The notes beneath the pieces were generated by a model. The model ran no database searches, was not told where the DNA came from, and saw nothing but the letters and a program-made list of their open reading frames with translations. Of a stretch of DNA of 64,000 bases, positions 41,881-55,504 are shown in pieces (the stretch's first letter is position 1; the number at the start of each line of letters is the position of its first letter). The DNA comes from Tolypeutes matacus (Eukaryota > Chordata > Mammalia > Cingulata > Chlamyphoridae). The position numbers and the translations under genes were made by a program. The stretch is from contig JAKSZT010054335.1 of the NCBI GenBank assembly GCA_026826555.1, forward strand, positions 5,742,815 through 5,806,814, written 5' to 3'.

Positions 41881-43959
41881 ACGAAGCTGTGCATTCTTAA
41901 GGACGTCTGCAGCCAGAAGAGAAAAGGGGCAGTGGAGAGGAAATCCTAAGGGGGCAGGAGAGGCAGAGCGGGCGGCTGTTTGCAGAGCCGTCAGAGATCC
42001 TGGCAGCCGGGACAGCGGCCCTGAACGGGAGTAGCTGGAATCGGCCTATCCAGACGCCAGGAGGGTGACGTCAGGGACACACACCACCAGCCGGCATCTC
42101 GCCGGAGCCTCCTGCCTCCTGCTCGCTCATCTTTCAATCTAACGGTTGCCATAGAAACTGGCTGGCTCTGAAAAGGGATGCAGAGATGGAGGAAATGCCT
42201 TTTGAGGATGCTGAGATGCCAAGCAGGCAAGAAGAGGGTGCAGGCGGGTGGGGGGCTGGTGGGCCCCACCGCCTCCTCCTCCAGTGAGTGAAAGGACGAG
42301 CCGGTTTGCTCCATCCTGGACCACTACAGGAAAGCAGAAGCTCCATCTGAAAAGCGCCTCCAAACCCTTACATGTGGTTTTCTTCCCTCAAACTGATTTA
42401 AAACATTAAACTTCCTTCCTTAATAAATCTTGACCGTCTCCAAAAGGAAATGTCGATTACTTGGAAAGTGGAGAGACGGTCATTTAGATTCAGGACCGTC
42501 TCTGCCCGTGCCTTGCTGGAACTTGTGGAAAAGCTGCCCCCTGCAGAGGGGGTTGCGTTCAAAGCACTGGCTCATGAGGCCCGAAAGCTAGCACCACAGA
42601 GGCAGGGGGTGGCCTCGGGGGCTTTGAAACGGCCCCTACAAATGCACCAGTGGTGCTTTGTTTCTTTAAGAAGGGGGAGAAAGGGAGCATCCGTTAGCTC
42701 TAGGTGGTGGGTACACAAGTGCCTGAAATATGCCATTTAAAAAACGAGGTGCTGGGTAATTAGACAGATTTTAGATTTCCCGTATGTCAAGCTTCGTCCT
42801 CTACGGCCCGGTCTCTCAGCTGCAGCGGGACGGACGTCGGGGGCTGGATAATTCTTCGCTGTAGGTTGGGGCCCTCCACACTGCAGGGACTTGAGCAGCC
42901 TCCCTAGCTTCCCCCCACTGGACCCCAGCAGTATCCCTCTAGCCCACCCACTCAAAATGTCTCCAGACATGGCCAAATGTGCCTGGGCAGACAACCGCTC
43001 AGGACTGCACACTGCCACGCGAAAGCTAAGCACGCACGGAGCCCGTGGGCCTGCGGACCGCGAACTGTGGGCTCTGGCCTGCGGTCAGTCCCCCTGGTTT
43101 TCTCCTCAAGACTGCAGAGTTTGCACGTGAGGGAAGTAAAAGGCGGACCAGGGGGGCGTGCTGCTTTCCTTCCCCAGCGACTGGGACGCGCGACCGTCAT
43201 CCTTCCCAACGGCACGGCTCAGGGCCTCACTTAATAAGCTTCCCAGCCTCAGTGTGCACACGGGCACCTGGTGCACCAGTGAAGGCGGCTCATCAGGTGG
43301 AGGGAAGACCCGGATTCTGCATTCCCAGCACGCGCTCAGTTGCTGGGCCGCCCCGGACCGCCAAGGCGCCTCGACAGCGAGTGTGTGGAATCTTGGCAGA
43401 ATCCATACCGTCTATATAATCTCTCAACCTTCCTAAACCTTTGGAAACTGAGGAGCCGGTAGTACTGCGCAGTGAGGTCTCCAAAGCTGGCTGCCCACGC
43501 CCGCCTGTCCTGGAAGCTTCTCCCCGCTCTGGGGCCCTCTCCTCTCCTGGGTGGGGTCTTACGTCTTCTCCCAGGCCTCGCTTGCACACCAGTCAGCATG
43601 CTCCAGCCACACCTCCCCATTTGCCAGGGGGCTGGCCGAGCCCACCCGCCCGGGCTTTACGCCGCGTGGTCGGCCCCGTCCCCTTGTGCAGTGGGGGCTC
43701 TGACCCCCTTTGGCACATCAAGCAGCAGAGCTGGAAGATTCCTCCAGAATCCGCCTCCTTCGTCACAGACAGGGAAAGGGAGGTCAAAAGCAGAGGCTCC
43801 CGGTAAGCTGGCAGGGAAACCACCTGGGGCAGAGGGAGCTGACGTCGGCGAAGAACCTGGGCTCAGGTGGCAAACAGGCTTTCAAAAAGTTCAGAAAACG
43901 GAGAGGATGAGGGAATGTCCCCTCCATCCCCCAGGACCCGTGTCCCTCAGGCCTCCTGG

Positions 43960-44690
43960 TGTATAGGAAAGAATTTGGCCACCTTTGTCCCTGGTTCCTG
44001 AGAGCTTCCCTCTAAACCTTGGCATTTTCCCTGAAAGGAGTGTCTGTTCCCCTCCAGACCACACCTGAGTTTATGCTAATGAGCCTCAGGGAAGGGCCAG
44101 CCACACCTGTGGTGCTAGGGTGCTGCGGAGTGGGGGGGCAACCATGTGATTGGAGGGCTGGCCTCTGAGCCCTGTCACCCGGGGAGAGGGGGGAGCAGGG
44201 ACGGGGGCCACCCAGGTGGGCACTGAGTGGCACAGCCACGCCCACATAAGGAGACCTGCTAAGTAAATAAAACGGCCGCCTGCGCTGGACATTGCCAGGA
44301 GACGAGAGCAACTGACCTGCAGGGGCATCTGAGAAGATGGACTTGAGGGACCACACCCCACAGAAGTGCAGGCAGCAAGTCCTGGTGTAAGCCAGCTGCA
44401 GGCCAGGAGACACGGCATCAGAACGGACAAGCGCATCGTGCTAACTACCGCCTGGTCCCCATTCTTAAGACCCCTCCCCATGTAAAATGGAAACCAGCGT
44501 CAGCCACTCTCACTGCCTCGCGCCTCCATGTCTGCCCTACAGAAGCTCCCCCTTTCCGCTCCCACGGTGGGCTCCTTTCCACATGCGGCTTGGATGCTGT
44601 GTGACTGTGAACTGCTCAAATAAACTCCCCTAAGTGACAGCTTGCCTAAGATTTTATTTTCCAGCTTTGGTAGAATCTGAAGAGACCCTG
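43960..44690 (+). mobile_element. Possible LTR of a degenerate endogenous retrovirus
   Basis: The segment ends with an aactgctcaaataaactccc stretch at about 44608-44630, a typical LTR polyadenylation region. Upstream is a gccct-agaagctccccc-type run. A closely related ending occurs at 49140-49200, 4.6 kb downstream in the same orientation. The left boundary is a guess and no coding frame of a viral protein is visible between the two. Confidence 0.4.
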
Positions 44691-45232
44691 GCAGCGCCCG
44701 GAGGCAGAGAGAAGGGCAGGCGGAAGGGAGCCGCTGTGTCCTTGTGCTCCCCTCTTGAGGCACCCGGAGATCGAAGGGCTCTGAGCTCCGTGAACTGCTG
44801 AGTTCCGACTCTGAGTGGTGATGAAGTCTGGGGTCGGACTAAGGGTCCAGTTTAGACTCCGTATAAAACAGATCTGGGGATCAAACCATAAAGACTTAAG
44901 ATCTCGAGTAAGTAGCACGGGTTCTTCTTTGTGGAAAAAGTCGGAATCTGGGGTTTCCCTGGCTGGGACGCTGGCTGGGTACATGTTTAGAAGCTATCAG
45001 TCAGTCCCAAACTCGTCTGTTTTTACAAAAATGGCCAGATTTTACTAAGGCTGGGTTGGAGCCATAGTGGCCACATGGGAAAATTTTAGTTTAGACAAGA
45101 GCGGTGCCCTAGTCAAAGAGAAGATCCCAAATACTCCAAAATCAATAAAACATATTTGTATTTTTAAATGGCATATGGCGGCATCAGAAAGATCGAGTGA
45201 TTCCAAAATCGCCCCATCTAAAGACTCCTTAC

Positions 45233-45443
45233 AAAAGCCAATAAAGAGGGAAGCGGCTGTGGCTCAATCAGTGGGGCTCCCGTTTACCATATGGGAGGCC
45301 CCGGGTTCGGTTTCCGGGGCCTCCTGGTGAAGGCAGGCCCGCCCGCACGGCGTGGTTGGCTGACCCAGCGAGCACAAGCAGCAAGGGGGGGATAAATGAA
45401 TAAATAAATAAAATCTTAAAAAAAAAAAAAAGCCAATAAAGAG
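45233..45443 (+). repeat. DAS-type SINE (full length, with TSDs)
   Basis: This is a plus-strand SINE at 45249-45427 with a complete head, B box and A-tail. The 16-bp duplication aaaagccaataaagag lies at 45233-45248 and 45428-45443. It is nearly identical to the copies at 352-567 and 51950-52165. Confidence 0.94.
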
Positions 45444-46885
45444 ACATAAGAAGCAAGAGGCTGGGACAACCAGCAAGGACTGCAGACAGACTGAGTGGAC
45501 CGGGCTGTGCCTGCGGCCCCTTCTCTTCACCCCCGTCTGCCTGACTGCTCTGAATCCACTAACCCTCTCTCTCATTTGCCCTTTAACTTGGAAAGCAGGA
45601 AGAAAGGGAAACCAGACGACACCGGCTGAGGTCAGAGCCTCCACGGCCAGAGAGGCGGGGGCACACTTACACACAGAAGAACTCTGAATTCTGGGCGCAC
45701 ATCAGCTGTGCACGTTGGTCTGAACCTCAGATGCTAAATCCTGGAAGGCAAAGGCTGAACAGACTGATCCGGGAAGGGACCTGTAAGCCTCCTCTTTCCA
45801 CAATAATCTGAGGGCCAAATAGGCCCGAGAAATAGGGCAAAACTTCTACAGGTAAAGACAATCTTGAAATATCAGTGGGAACACTTTAGCTCTCCTATGA
45901 AGCAATTAACTTGTCCCATCCGCCAAAAACAAATTCTGATAAAAAATGAGAGTGGGGCAAGGACAGGAAGCCAGCTCTTTTATATATAACCTGTGTTTCT
46001 AAGTTTTTGTGTCTGACTCATGACTGAACAATTTTATACTGAAGCTAGAAGCTCTCTATTTGTGTCTTTCTATATGTTTGATGTATGATGTTTTCCTATC
46101 TCTAGATAGTATTACCAAATTAACTTAGAAAACTCCCTAAAAGAGCTTTATTCAAATTGGCTTAATAATAAGTAAGTATTGTACATAAATTAATACTCCT
46201 GAGGTCCCAGAAATTAAGGAAACCAAATATCAAATATTTCCAATGAAAAAAAAAAGAGTACTCAGAGAACCAAACCCAACTGTTTCTTAAAATAATTCAA
46301 GTTCACATAGTTTAGGTAAACTTTTGACAAATAAGACTAGTTTAATATTGATAGTTAAGTAAAAACAGCTGTCTTCTGAGTTATCAATGTTAAATACAAT
46401 ACAAGCACAATTTTATTCTACTTGGGTATGTAAGTAAATTTACACAACTTTACTTATTACCAAAATAAGCTAGCATTATATCTCTTAGATGTTTAAGATG
46501 ATTGAAAATGTAAATTTATCTTTAAACAAATTGTTATTATTCTGACAAACTTTATTTCAAGAGTAACTGAGTTTTGTAGGCTGTCAGCTTGAAGACAGTT
46601 TCCAAGATCTTTTTGGTAACTTAAATATGCAAAGGATGCAGGATTTGTTTTTGTTAAGGAAAAAGAGAACGGTTTTGTGCTTAGAGTAAAATGACAGGAC
46701 TTTGTTGCAGAATGAGAAACAGGAACGTGTAAGGACAAAATCTAAATGGATATAGGAAGTTGTAGAAGGTTTGCAGAACAGGAATTTTATTTGTCCTGAT
46801 CAAGATTAGCTAAAATACGATTTTTAAAATTTTTCTTATCAGACAGAATCTTCATGCAAAACTGGAATTTGGTTTTCTCTCTTTT

Positions 46886-47120
46886 AAAATTACAAAGCAG
46901 GAAGTGGCTATGGCTCAATCAGTGGGGCTCCCGTTTACCATGTGGGAGGCCCCGGGTTCGGTTCCCGGGGTCTCCTGGTGGGGGCAGGCCCGCCCGCACA
47001 GCGCGGTTGGCTGGCCCAGCGAGCACAAGCAGCAAGGGGGGGATAAATGAATAAATAAATAAAATCTTTAAAAAAATAAATAAATAAATAAATAAAATAA
47101 AATAAAATAAAATTACAAAG
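46886..47120 (+). repeat. DAS-type SINE with expanded A-rich tail
   Basis: This is a plus-strand SINE at 46898-47108 with the 12-bp duplication aaaattacaaag at 46886-46897 and 47109-47120. The tail has grown into an (AAAT)n/(AAAAT)n microsatellite at about 47070-47110. Confidence 0.93.
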
Positions 47121-48673
47121 TTTTTCTGGTCTGCTCTTAGCAAAAGATTATAAAACATTTTTCTTCACTATCTAAGTAAGCCTAGAAAGCAAAGATTCAG
47201 TATCTGATCAGATGTTGTAGAGAACAAGTATTCTCATTTTTTAAAAAAACTAAGTTTTTTTAAACAATCATATTAGCTCCTCTCTTTATTTTTAAAACTT
47301 TTTAAATAGTGTTTCTCAGTGACCCATGATCCTATTTAACAAAATGCCCAAACCTGACAATTTGTGACATTTCATCTTCCCAAACTCAAACCCTAAATAG
47401 TGTCATCTTTAACTCAAATTGTCCTTGGGGTTTTCCAGAGGGCCCTGGAAAATCACAAAGGATTTATTCTTTTACTGTGTAAAAAGAGAGATGCTAGAAA
47501 TAGTTAGGGTTTATTTGGTTAACATGTTATTAATTGCATGGGAGGTGCTGTCAAATTAAAAAAGATTTTCTAACCTCCTGTTGGTTAAATTTGTATGGGT
47601 GAAATGTTATTGAAGAATTATTTCAGAAAGTACGTAAAGCTCCTAGACGCCTGTCAATGAACTCATTGTCCAAGAGGCGTGCGTCCTAGCACTGATCTGC
47701 CGGATACGAGACAGCAGCACAGTGTTACTGGCCACAATTTCAGCTATTCTTAACATGTTACGTGTCACAGAAACAACCAGGTTTCCTTCTCAATTGCATT
47801 ATTTTTGTGACTCTCATCAGAGCTTTCACTTGTGTAAAAGAGTAGTAAGTTAACCACAGTCATTTTAAGTCTTTGTCATCTAAGGTAGCTTTTATTCTGA
47901 TGCCTCCCTGAAAACACTTGCCAGCAGCTACAGGCCACGGCGCTTCGTCGTCAACAAAAAGGACTGTCTCAGAGACCCACGGAAAGGACTATGCCAGGGG
48001 CTCTGGGGCACAGGCTTTAATGACATCGAGACCAAATCACTGCACTGAGTCAAGATTCCGGAAGAAGCCGACGGGTTCACGAGCTTGCTGACACAAGAGC
48101 AAGTGGAACAAGGAATAACTAGGCCAGAAGGGACGGATAAAGCTTTAGTTTGGATCACTGCCGATGTTGCAATGTTCTCTTTTCTGGATACAAGGATCCC
48201 TTACGCTTTACCTTCAGCTATCGATAGTTCATAACACATTCATCTTTTTCTCCCTGCCTGAGCCCTCCAGGATTTGGAAAGTCTTATTGAATATCCTAAT
48301 TTTTACAGCAAAATAATTATTTGCATGGGTTCATTCAGAATCTGTCCTCCTTGTTAAGAGGACGTAATTGGAGACGCTGGTTGCATAACCAGGGCTTCGA
48401 CTGGAACGCCATGTCTGAGAACGGCTCTCGTTTAATCAGACGTGACCAGGGCCTTTTAGGGAACTCAGGTTGACTTTATGGCGCCAATGCTAACAAAACC
48501 CTCTTGAAAAAACCGGTCTGGTTACCTGGCTCCAGAAGTCCCAGATTTACAGGTCAGGAAGGAAGGTCACTTTCCAGTAGGCACAGGAAGACTCATAGGA
48601 CCCGCAGGTGAAATCTGGTGTCGGGTTCTTGGCTTGGCTTCGTAGCCTCCAGAGGCTTTTAAAAGTCCAATCT

Positions 48674-48860
48674 GGGGAAGCGGCTGTGGCTCAATCAGTG
48701 GGGCTCCCGTTTACCATGTGGGAGGTCCCGGGTTCGGTTCCCGGGGCCTCCTGGTGAAGGCAGGCCCGCCGGCACGGCGTGGTTAGCTGACCCAGCGAGC
48801 ACAAGCAGCAAGGGGGGGATAAATGAATGAATAAATAAAATCTTTAAAAAAAAAAAAAAA
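48674..48860 (+). repeat. DAS-type SINE
   Basis: This is a plus-strand full-length copy with head ggggaagcggctgtggctca, B box ggttcggttcc and an A-tail. The flanks aaaagtccaatct and agaagtccatg share only about 7 bases, so the duplication is eroded or altered. Confidence 0.88.
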
Positions 48861-49079
48861 GAAGTCCATGTGCTCACTGGAGTGTTTCGGTCAAGTTTCA
48901 GTGGGATCACGGGGAGGGAGTAAGTAAAACAGAAAGGCTGCCAGCACTGGGCATGGCTAGGAGGCACCCCTGAGGAAGGGTTTTCCAGAAGACAGGGGCG
49001 CTGAGAGGACGGAACAAGGGAGTGCACCCCCAGAGCCGCAGGCTTCAGTCCAGCCGAGAGGGTACCAGAATGGACAACA

Positions 49080-49230
49080 CTCCCCGCAAATCCGCTCGCG
49101 CCCTGTAGCCAGTCAGGACGCTTCCTCACTCGCTTCCACGCTGGCCCTCTGTGAGCTTCCCCCTTCCACGCCCCACACACAAACTGCTCAGATAAACTCC
49201 CATAAACGAGTCTTGTCCAGTGTTTCATGC
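49080..49230 (+). mobile_element. Possible second LTR end, related to 44.5 kb
   Basis: The stretch gccctctgtgagcttccccc, then aaactgctcagataaactccc, aligns with 44535-44630 with substitutions and one 30-bp difference. The AT-rich non-coding DNA between the two (45.8-47.6 kb) is unlike the flanks. A paired-LTR, non-autonomous element is one reading. Two independent solo LTRs are another. Confidence 0.38.
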
Positions 49231-50184
49231 TAACAGACCTAGTAACGCTCCCAGGCACTGAGCTGGGGTACGCTTCCCTGACTGGCAACACACCTTGATG
49301 TGCAGGACGGTGATGCGCCCTGACTCCTGGGGGGAGGGGGCAAGAGCGTGGCATCCGGGCACCCTCCCAGACCTCGCTCTGTAAGCCTCTTCTTCCGGCT
49401 GGCCCTAATCGCTATCTTTTTGCAATAATAATAATATATAGTGAAAGCATTCTGCTTTCTTGAGCTCTGAGTCATTCCAGTGAGTTATAGAACCCAACGG
49501 CGTCGTGGGAACCCCCAGCTTGAAGCCAGGTCTCAGTGGCCTGGGAACCCCCAGGCTTCACTTTAGCCCTGCCCTTCCCTCTCCCTGACCCCACCTTGGA
49601 CACACATTTGCTAGAACATCTGACAATTTAGAATCAGCGATGATTTTAACTCCTTCTACCGCTGCCTCCATCGTCTGAACTGGACTCCATCTCCCCTCTG
49701 CTCCTCATCCAGCCCCTCCCTGGAACAGCCCCCGGCAGCCCACCAAGCAGCCCCTCAGGTGCCATTCCCCACAGGTGTGCAGAGGCTGGAGGCCCAAGGA
49801 TACCCCTTGGTATCCGGGTTTTGTAAGATTTTTCTAAAAAGATGATGAAAGGCCTCATAAATACACAATTCAACAGTTAACAATTGAGTCCTAAAAACTC
49901 AGTGAGCTCAACAGGGCAATCCAATAGGTCTGGGGGGAGGAGGCGGATCCAACATGAATTTGCAAAATGAAGATTATAAGGAAAAGGAAATGTAAATTCC
50001 TCAAAGCATCATGTGAAAGTCAGATGAGGTTAGAAACCCTTTAAACAAAGGTTTGGCACACGTATCTTACAGTGCAATGAATTTTTAAAATATTTCCTTC
50101 ATACCCCACCACCATAAAAACACAGAAGACTAATGGCTAGAGGGACAGATGCATGGAAAGACAGATGGATGGACAAACAACAGG

Positions 50185-50435
50185 CAGTATAATTTAGGAG
50201 TTAAGAGGACAGGCTTTTGAAGTCAGACAGCTTGAGTTTGGTCCAGAGCCTTCACTCACCATCTCTGCAGCCCCTTCCACACCTCAGTCTACTCACCTAC
50301 TAAACGAAGGCCATGCCAATACCTGCTGCGTAGACTGGGCCAGGCTTCCATCAAGTAATGCATGGCAGAGAACTTAGCATGGTGCCTGGGAAAAAGTTAG
50401 CTAGCAGTAAATGTTAGTTGCTATCATCTTCAGTG
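50185..50435 (+). repeat. MIR SINE (near full length)
   Basis: The plus-strand MIR pattern runs from 'taatttaggagttaagagg-caggcttttgaagtcagacagcttgag' through 'ctcagtctactcacctactaaacg' to 'cttagcatggtgcctgg' and 'agtaaatgttagttgctatcatctt'. It is one of the longest MIR copies in the window. Confidence 0.82.
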
Positions 50436-51949
50436 TTCTAATTCTTTAAAACAGGAAATAAACCAGAATGAGCAATTTAAAAAAAAGGAGTACGATTTTC
50501 TAAGCTATAATTAGGGGAATGAGATAGAAACGTCCTTTGGAAGCTTTCCCCGGCATAATTAATTGCTAAGGCATTGAGTTCATGGTAACGAGCAGGAATG
50601 ACAGGCTGGGGTGGGGGAGGGGAGGGGGACAGGGACATCTCTGGACAGTAAGGCACAGCTAAATGCAACTTCCGTCAAAAGCAGGAAGCCTGCACACACC
50701 CAAATTGCTTTTGAAGACACTGGGAGAGAAAGAAAACTGGGAGTTTATTAAAAACAAAGAAAGCACAAAGGAAAGAGTGGCACTTCTGGGTGAATTCCGT
50801 GGGGTTCGTGCACTTTTGAAAGCAGAGGTGGTTGGAAGCCAGGTGGCTCTGGCTCCACATCCACGGGGGTCCCTCCAGCCAGCAGCTCGCAGCGCTTGCT
50901 GACCCTCCCCGCACTGCGGAGGCCCCAGCCCCGCGTCTCTCACGCACCCCGAGCCAAGGGCTGCAGAGGGAGCCCCAGGAGCAGCCGCTGTCAGCTGGCA
51001 CCTCTCAGCTTCACCCCACTTAGCACCGGCACTAGTTCTTGCCTCGCTCACGCCTCGGCTCGCCCGCTGCGTCCAGCTGCAACCCGCGTAGGTCAGCTGA
51101 TCCTGAGGGGAGGCTGGGTGTCAACGAGGGACGTGTCCACCCCTAAAGCCTCTTCTCCTACGTCCACGAATAACTGACAAAACATCCAAGGGCTGTTTAC
51201 AAGTGAAATGTGGGAAGAAAAAAGGGGGGTCACCGAAGGAGATGACTGAAGTGGCCGTCTCTCAGAGAAATCGAAGTTTTTTAAGGGGAAAATCTAAAAT
51301 GATAGGGAAAGTAAGAGTTACATTGAAAAGGACAATGTGGCTTCACAATCTGAAGAAGAAATACTGTTCCCAGCTCCGTCACGCAGGGCCCCACGCGGAC
51401 GCCCCGCCACCCAGCACGACCGCAGCCCTGGAGCCCCAAAACGGGCTCCGAGTGAACAGGGCTCCTCGGAGAGGCCTGGAGAAGCCACGGGGGCGGCACC
51501 ACCACCTGCAAGACCTGCAGAAAGGCCGGGGGGCGCTAACGGGGCCAGTGGCGGCCCCGGGCCCCAAAGAGAACCCAGTCGATAAAGCTAAAGGGGACAG
51601 GTTGAGTCTGTAAATGCCGTGAACCCACAGTAAATATCAGAAGGAAAAGGGCGATCAAGTGAGCCAGGAGCCGAGCTAGGAAGGAAAGGAGACGGAGTGT
51701 GCCGCTATGCTTCACCTCTTTTAGGCCGCAGGGGAGGGCGGCTGTGTGTGACTCTCTGAGTCTGCGGCTCTACCTTTTATGAAGTATTACACGAGCAGTG
51801 CTGGAAGGAGGCCCGTGCACACGCCAGCAGGATCTGGAGCCAGGAGGAGGGGTCGCCAAGTACACCCACGGCGGATTAGCCAGAAGGCTCCGGCGGAAGA
51901 GGGCGGGCTGGCGGGCTGGTTCTCGGAAAACAGAAGCCTGAGATGAAGC

Positions 51950-52165
51950 TGATTTAATTTTTTTTTTTTTTCTCTTTTTTTTTAAAGATTTTATTTATTT
52001 ATCCATTTATCCCCCTCTTGCTGCTTGTGCTCGCTGGGTCAGCCAACCACGCCGTGCGGGCGGGCCTGCCCTCACCAGGAGGCCCCGGAAACCGAACCCG
52101 GGGCCTCCCATATGGCAAACGGGAGCCCCACTGATTGAGCCACAGCCGCTTCCCGTGATTTAATT
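51950..52165 (-). repeat. DAS-type SINE (full length, with TSDs)
   Basis: This is a minus-strand SINE body at 51960-52155 with the 10-bp duplication tgatttaatt at 51950-51959 and 52156-52165. The T-rich left edge is the reverse of the A-tail. Confidence 0.93.
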
Positions 52166-55100
52166 ATAACAGTAAGACACCACTGCACCTCACGTGCATT
52201 TTCAAACGTGCTAACATACTGGGTAAACATGTCCTTAGGATGGGACAGCGGCTTACGTCACAGTAACCAAATGTAAAGAATTTGTCATTTTAGGAAAAGG
52301 TGCCAGGTTAGAAGCAACTAATACCCTTCAGACCCAGCAAGTCAACTGGGAGCACCTTGGAAGTTAAACCAGGTCTTGTCCAAATCTGCCAGTATGGGGA
52401 GTTTTGGCTCCTTTTCTTTTTGGTCTGTTAAATGACTAAGACCCTGGAAAAAATATAAAAAATAAGTTCAGAATTCAAAAAAATGAATCAAACCCACAGT
52501 GGCAATGCTAAATTTAAGACTCACTGTTGTAAGTCTTATGCGTTCTCTCCTGTAAGCATTTAAGAAAATCTAAATAGATTGGATGTGATGTTAAAGAGAA
52601 TCTAATTAAAATGTAACTGATTTTAAACAAAAGAATTTAATAAAATGTCTAAGTCTCTGATTATTGGTTGTGTGAGTACAAGAATATTTAAAATTACACA
52701 ACGTATTTAAAATATGAATGAACACCAACAACCGAGAATTATATTCAAAAAGCACAGGCATGCATTTGCCCCAAGGTGTCCCCACCTGCCACCTTCCTCC
52801 ATGCCCCTCAGGTGACCAAGCACAGACCTGCCTGCCCTCGCGAGGCCATCGGACAAGGAGGCGGGTACTCCAGGTGCCCCTGTGCCCCTCCCTCCAGCTC
52901 AGAAGCAGGACCACCCAGCGGCCCCTCTGGAACTCGCTGCCAGTCCCCAGAGAAAGCACTGCCATCCATCCCCCAGCACCCGAGGGTACCCAGGAGGCCT
53001 GAGGCAGAAGCAGGACCCAAAGGGGACCCCGGACCCTGGTTCTTTGGGGTGCCGGTGGGACCGGTGTGAAATGCGGCCTAATAAGCAAGAAATTAACTGA
53101 GCAGGATGCTTGTGATCTTCATCTTTGAACACGTTGTCACTGCCAGTCGCTGAGCCCCAAAGCAGAAGGCAGGCTGCTAGCGAGCAGCTTGCCGTCAGCT
53201 GTCGCCCTCCCAAACCTCTTCCACCTCACTGCAAGCTCAGGAGACCTGGGCCCGCAGCGGGGGACAAAGCTCGGCCTTTAGAGAGTGCGTCCAGGAGCAG
53301 GGACATGGCAGGGCCCAGGGCGCCCCAGCCTCGATGCAGCGCTCGCGGCGGTCACCGGTGGATCTGGGCGAGGACAGGAACAATGGGCCCGTGTGTGCAG
53401 GACGCAAGCGGGCCCAGGGCAAGCGGCTTGCGCGGCTGCGAGGCTGCCTCCCCTCCAGGGCCCAGGGCGCCGCGGGGCGGGCGTCGCAGGCTCAAGTCAC
53501 CAACGGGAGGCCCGAGGCCCGAGCACCCCATCCCACGCCTGCTGTACCCTCGGGGGAGCGGGCGGTGGGCAAGCTGAGCTGTCACTGTCAGTTTCCCACC
53601 GAGGCCCTGCCAGCTTTGTCTTAGACACCCTGAATTAACATGAAAAGGAATTGCTTGCCGAGCCTTTTCCTCTTTTTTCTCTTTAAAAAAGAAATAAAAA
53701 GACACTCAGTTGGAATCTGGTTTGCTCAGGAAAGAGCCGAGGCTGGGGGCTGGGCCACGTGGGAGGACCTGTCGCCCCCCCCAGCTCACAGGCTCTCGGC
53801 ACTTCTGACCTCCTCCCGGGGACGCTGACCCCGCCAAGGCCGGGCCACACCTGCAATTCCAGCCAAGGCCGGGAGGCACCTTCAGTTCCTCCCAGCACCT
53901 GGCACCCAAGCCCTCCCTGGGTGGAGGGCGGTGGCTGCGCAGGTGACGGCGCAGGGCTTCTCCCCCCCTGGCCCCTGCAGACATCTGTGTGAGAAACGGG
54001 CGCACAGGAGAGCCCGCGCCCCTGAGGAGCAGAAGGCACAGCTCAGGGGCAGCTCCCACCTGTGAACAAAGTGGCCGGAGGGAAACACAGCTCTTCATCT
54101 GGCACTACATGTGTACATCTGATATCACTGTTTTTCCCTTTTTTAAATTTTATTTTATTTTACGGACATTACTTTTGCTAGCAAATGATAATGAGAGGTT
54201 TTCCCTGGCACTTAGATCCGTCCCCAATCCCGGGAAACCTCCCCCCGGGCCTTCCCCGTCCACACACACACCCATCACTCGTCCATATTTCCATGCTCCT
54301 ATTTCTGTTTCACTTAGACTTTTTTTTAACCATTTTTAAAACAATGTTTTCATTGTAAAACGAAAATGTCAAAAATGCGCAAAAATCAATGCATGGCTCA
54401 GAGATGTGTTGAGAGCGACTTCCTGGCAGCTCCAACCAGGTCAACAAACAAAACTCTGCCAGTCAACCCCAAACCCCGCCAAGCGCCCATCCCAATCGCA
54501 GCTGCCCTCCCCTCCCTGCATACCCCCCCCCAAAGCAGCCTCTACAGTAAGCACTTCTGGATTCTTTATGGTTCCATCTCCAAAGGGTGTATCCCTTCAC
54601 TTAGCATTTTAATCAGGATGAAGGCAACCTATATATATCTTTATATTTTCTCTTATTCATTTAAGAAGCATTTATTAGGCACCTACTTAACGCAAGACTT
54701 CAGACACGAATCAGACATGCGCTCTGCCCTCGTGGGATTTACCTGATGAATGTGGAAATTGTTTTTAATAATTTGTAATGTCTTCTCATTTAAATCTGGC
54801 ACACATCCAAATCTTAATGAGAAAATCCTGGGTGATGCGAAACATGCTTAGAGAGTTAGGTGAATATTCCTTTAGTGTTCTGTTTGAGAATTCTTTAAAA
54901 TTTTCCTTAGAATTACATCACCGGAAAGCAATTTCATTTAATAGCACTTTCATTTGAAAAAGCAAATGAAATTTTCAAAAACCAAAAATAAAATTTACAA
55001 GCCCCTTAATTCCTACTATAGAATACAGAAAAACCCAAATGTACAAAGAAGGTAAATTAAGACTGACATAAAAAAAAAAATTTAAAAAAAAAAACCCTCA

Positions 55101-55504
55101 TTACAAGAGGCCTTTAATTAGAGAGTGAACAGAGAGTGAAAAGTTTTCAAGGACACATTCCAGAGAATAATAGGATGTTTAATGCTGATTAACGTCCAGA
55201 TAATAAAAGGAGTCCTGAAGAGATAAGAAGTGATTTGCCCAAGGTCAAAATCCAGTTGTGGGTGAGGGAGACATGGGCTTGTCACACTGGATTCCCGGGT
55301 CTCCAGCCAATTTCCTTCCCTAAGAACCACTAAAGAGAAAATCTTCACCTTGATGAGAAGCTACCCAAACCCCACAGTCGTCAACCACCACCCAGGGATT
55401 AGCTGCATCACTTCTTAAAATTCTATGAAGTGATGCCACGAAGACGCCCATCACAGAATTTCCAGAGGTTGGACCCTTTGATAATATTTCAATTAAAAAA
55501 TACA

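Noticed and set aside
45264..45674. Open frames over DAS SINEs (also at 400-627, 9664-9858, 46854-47158, 48695-49354)
   Set aside because: They translate SINE sequence and its tail; the recurring similar peptides are repeat artefacts.
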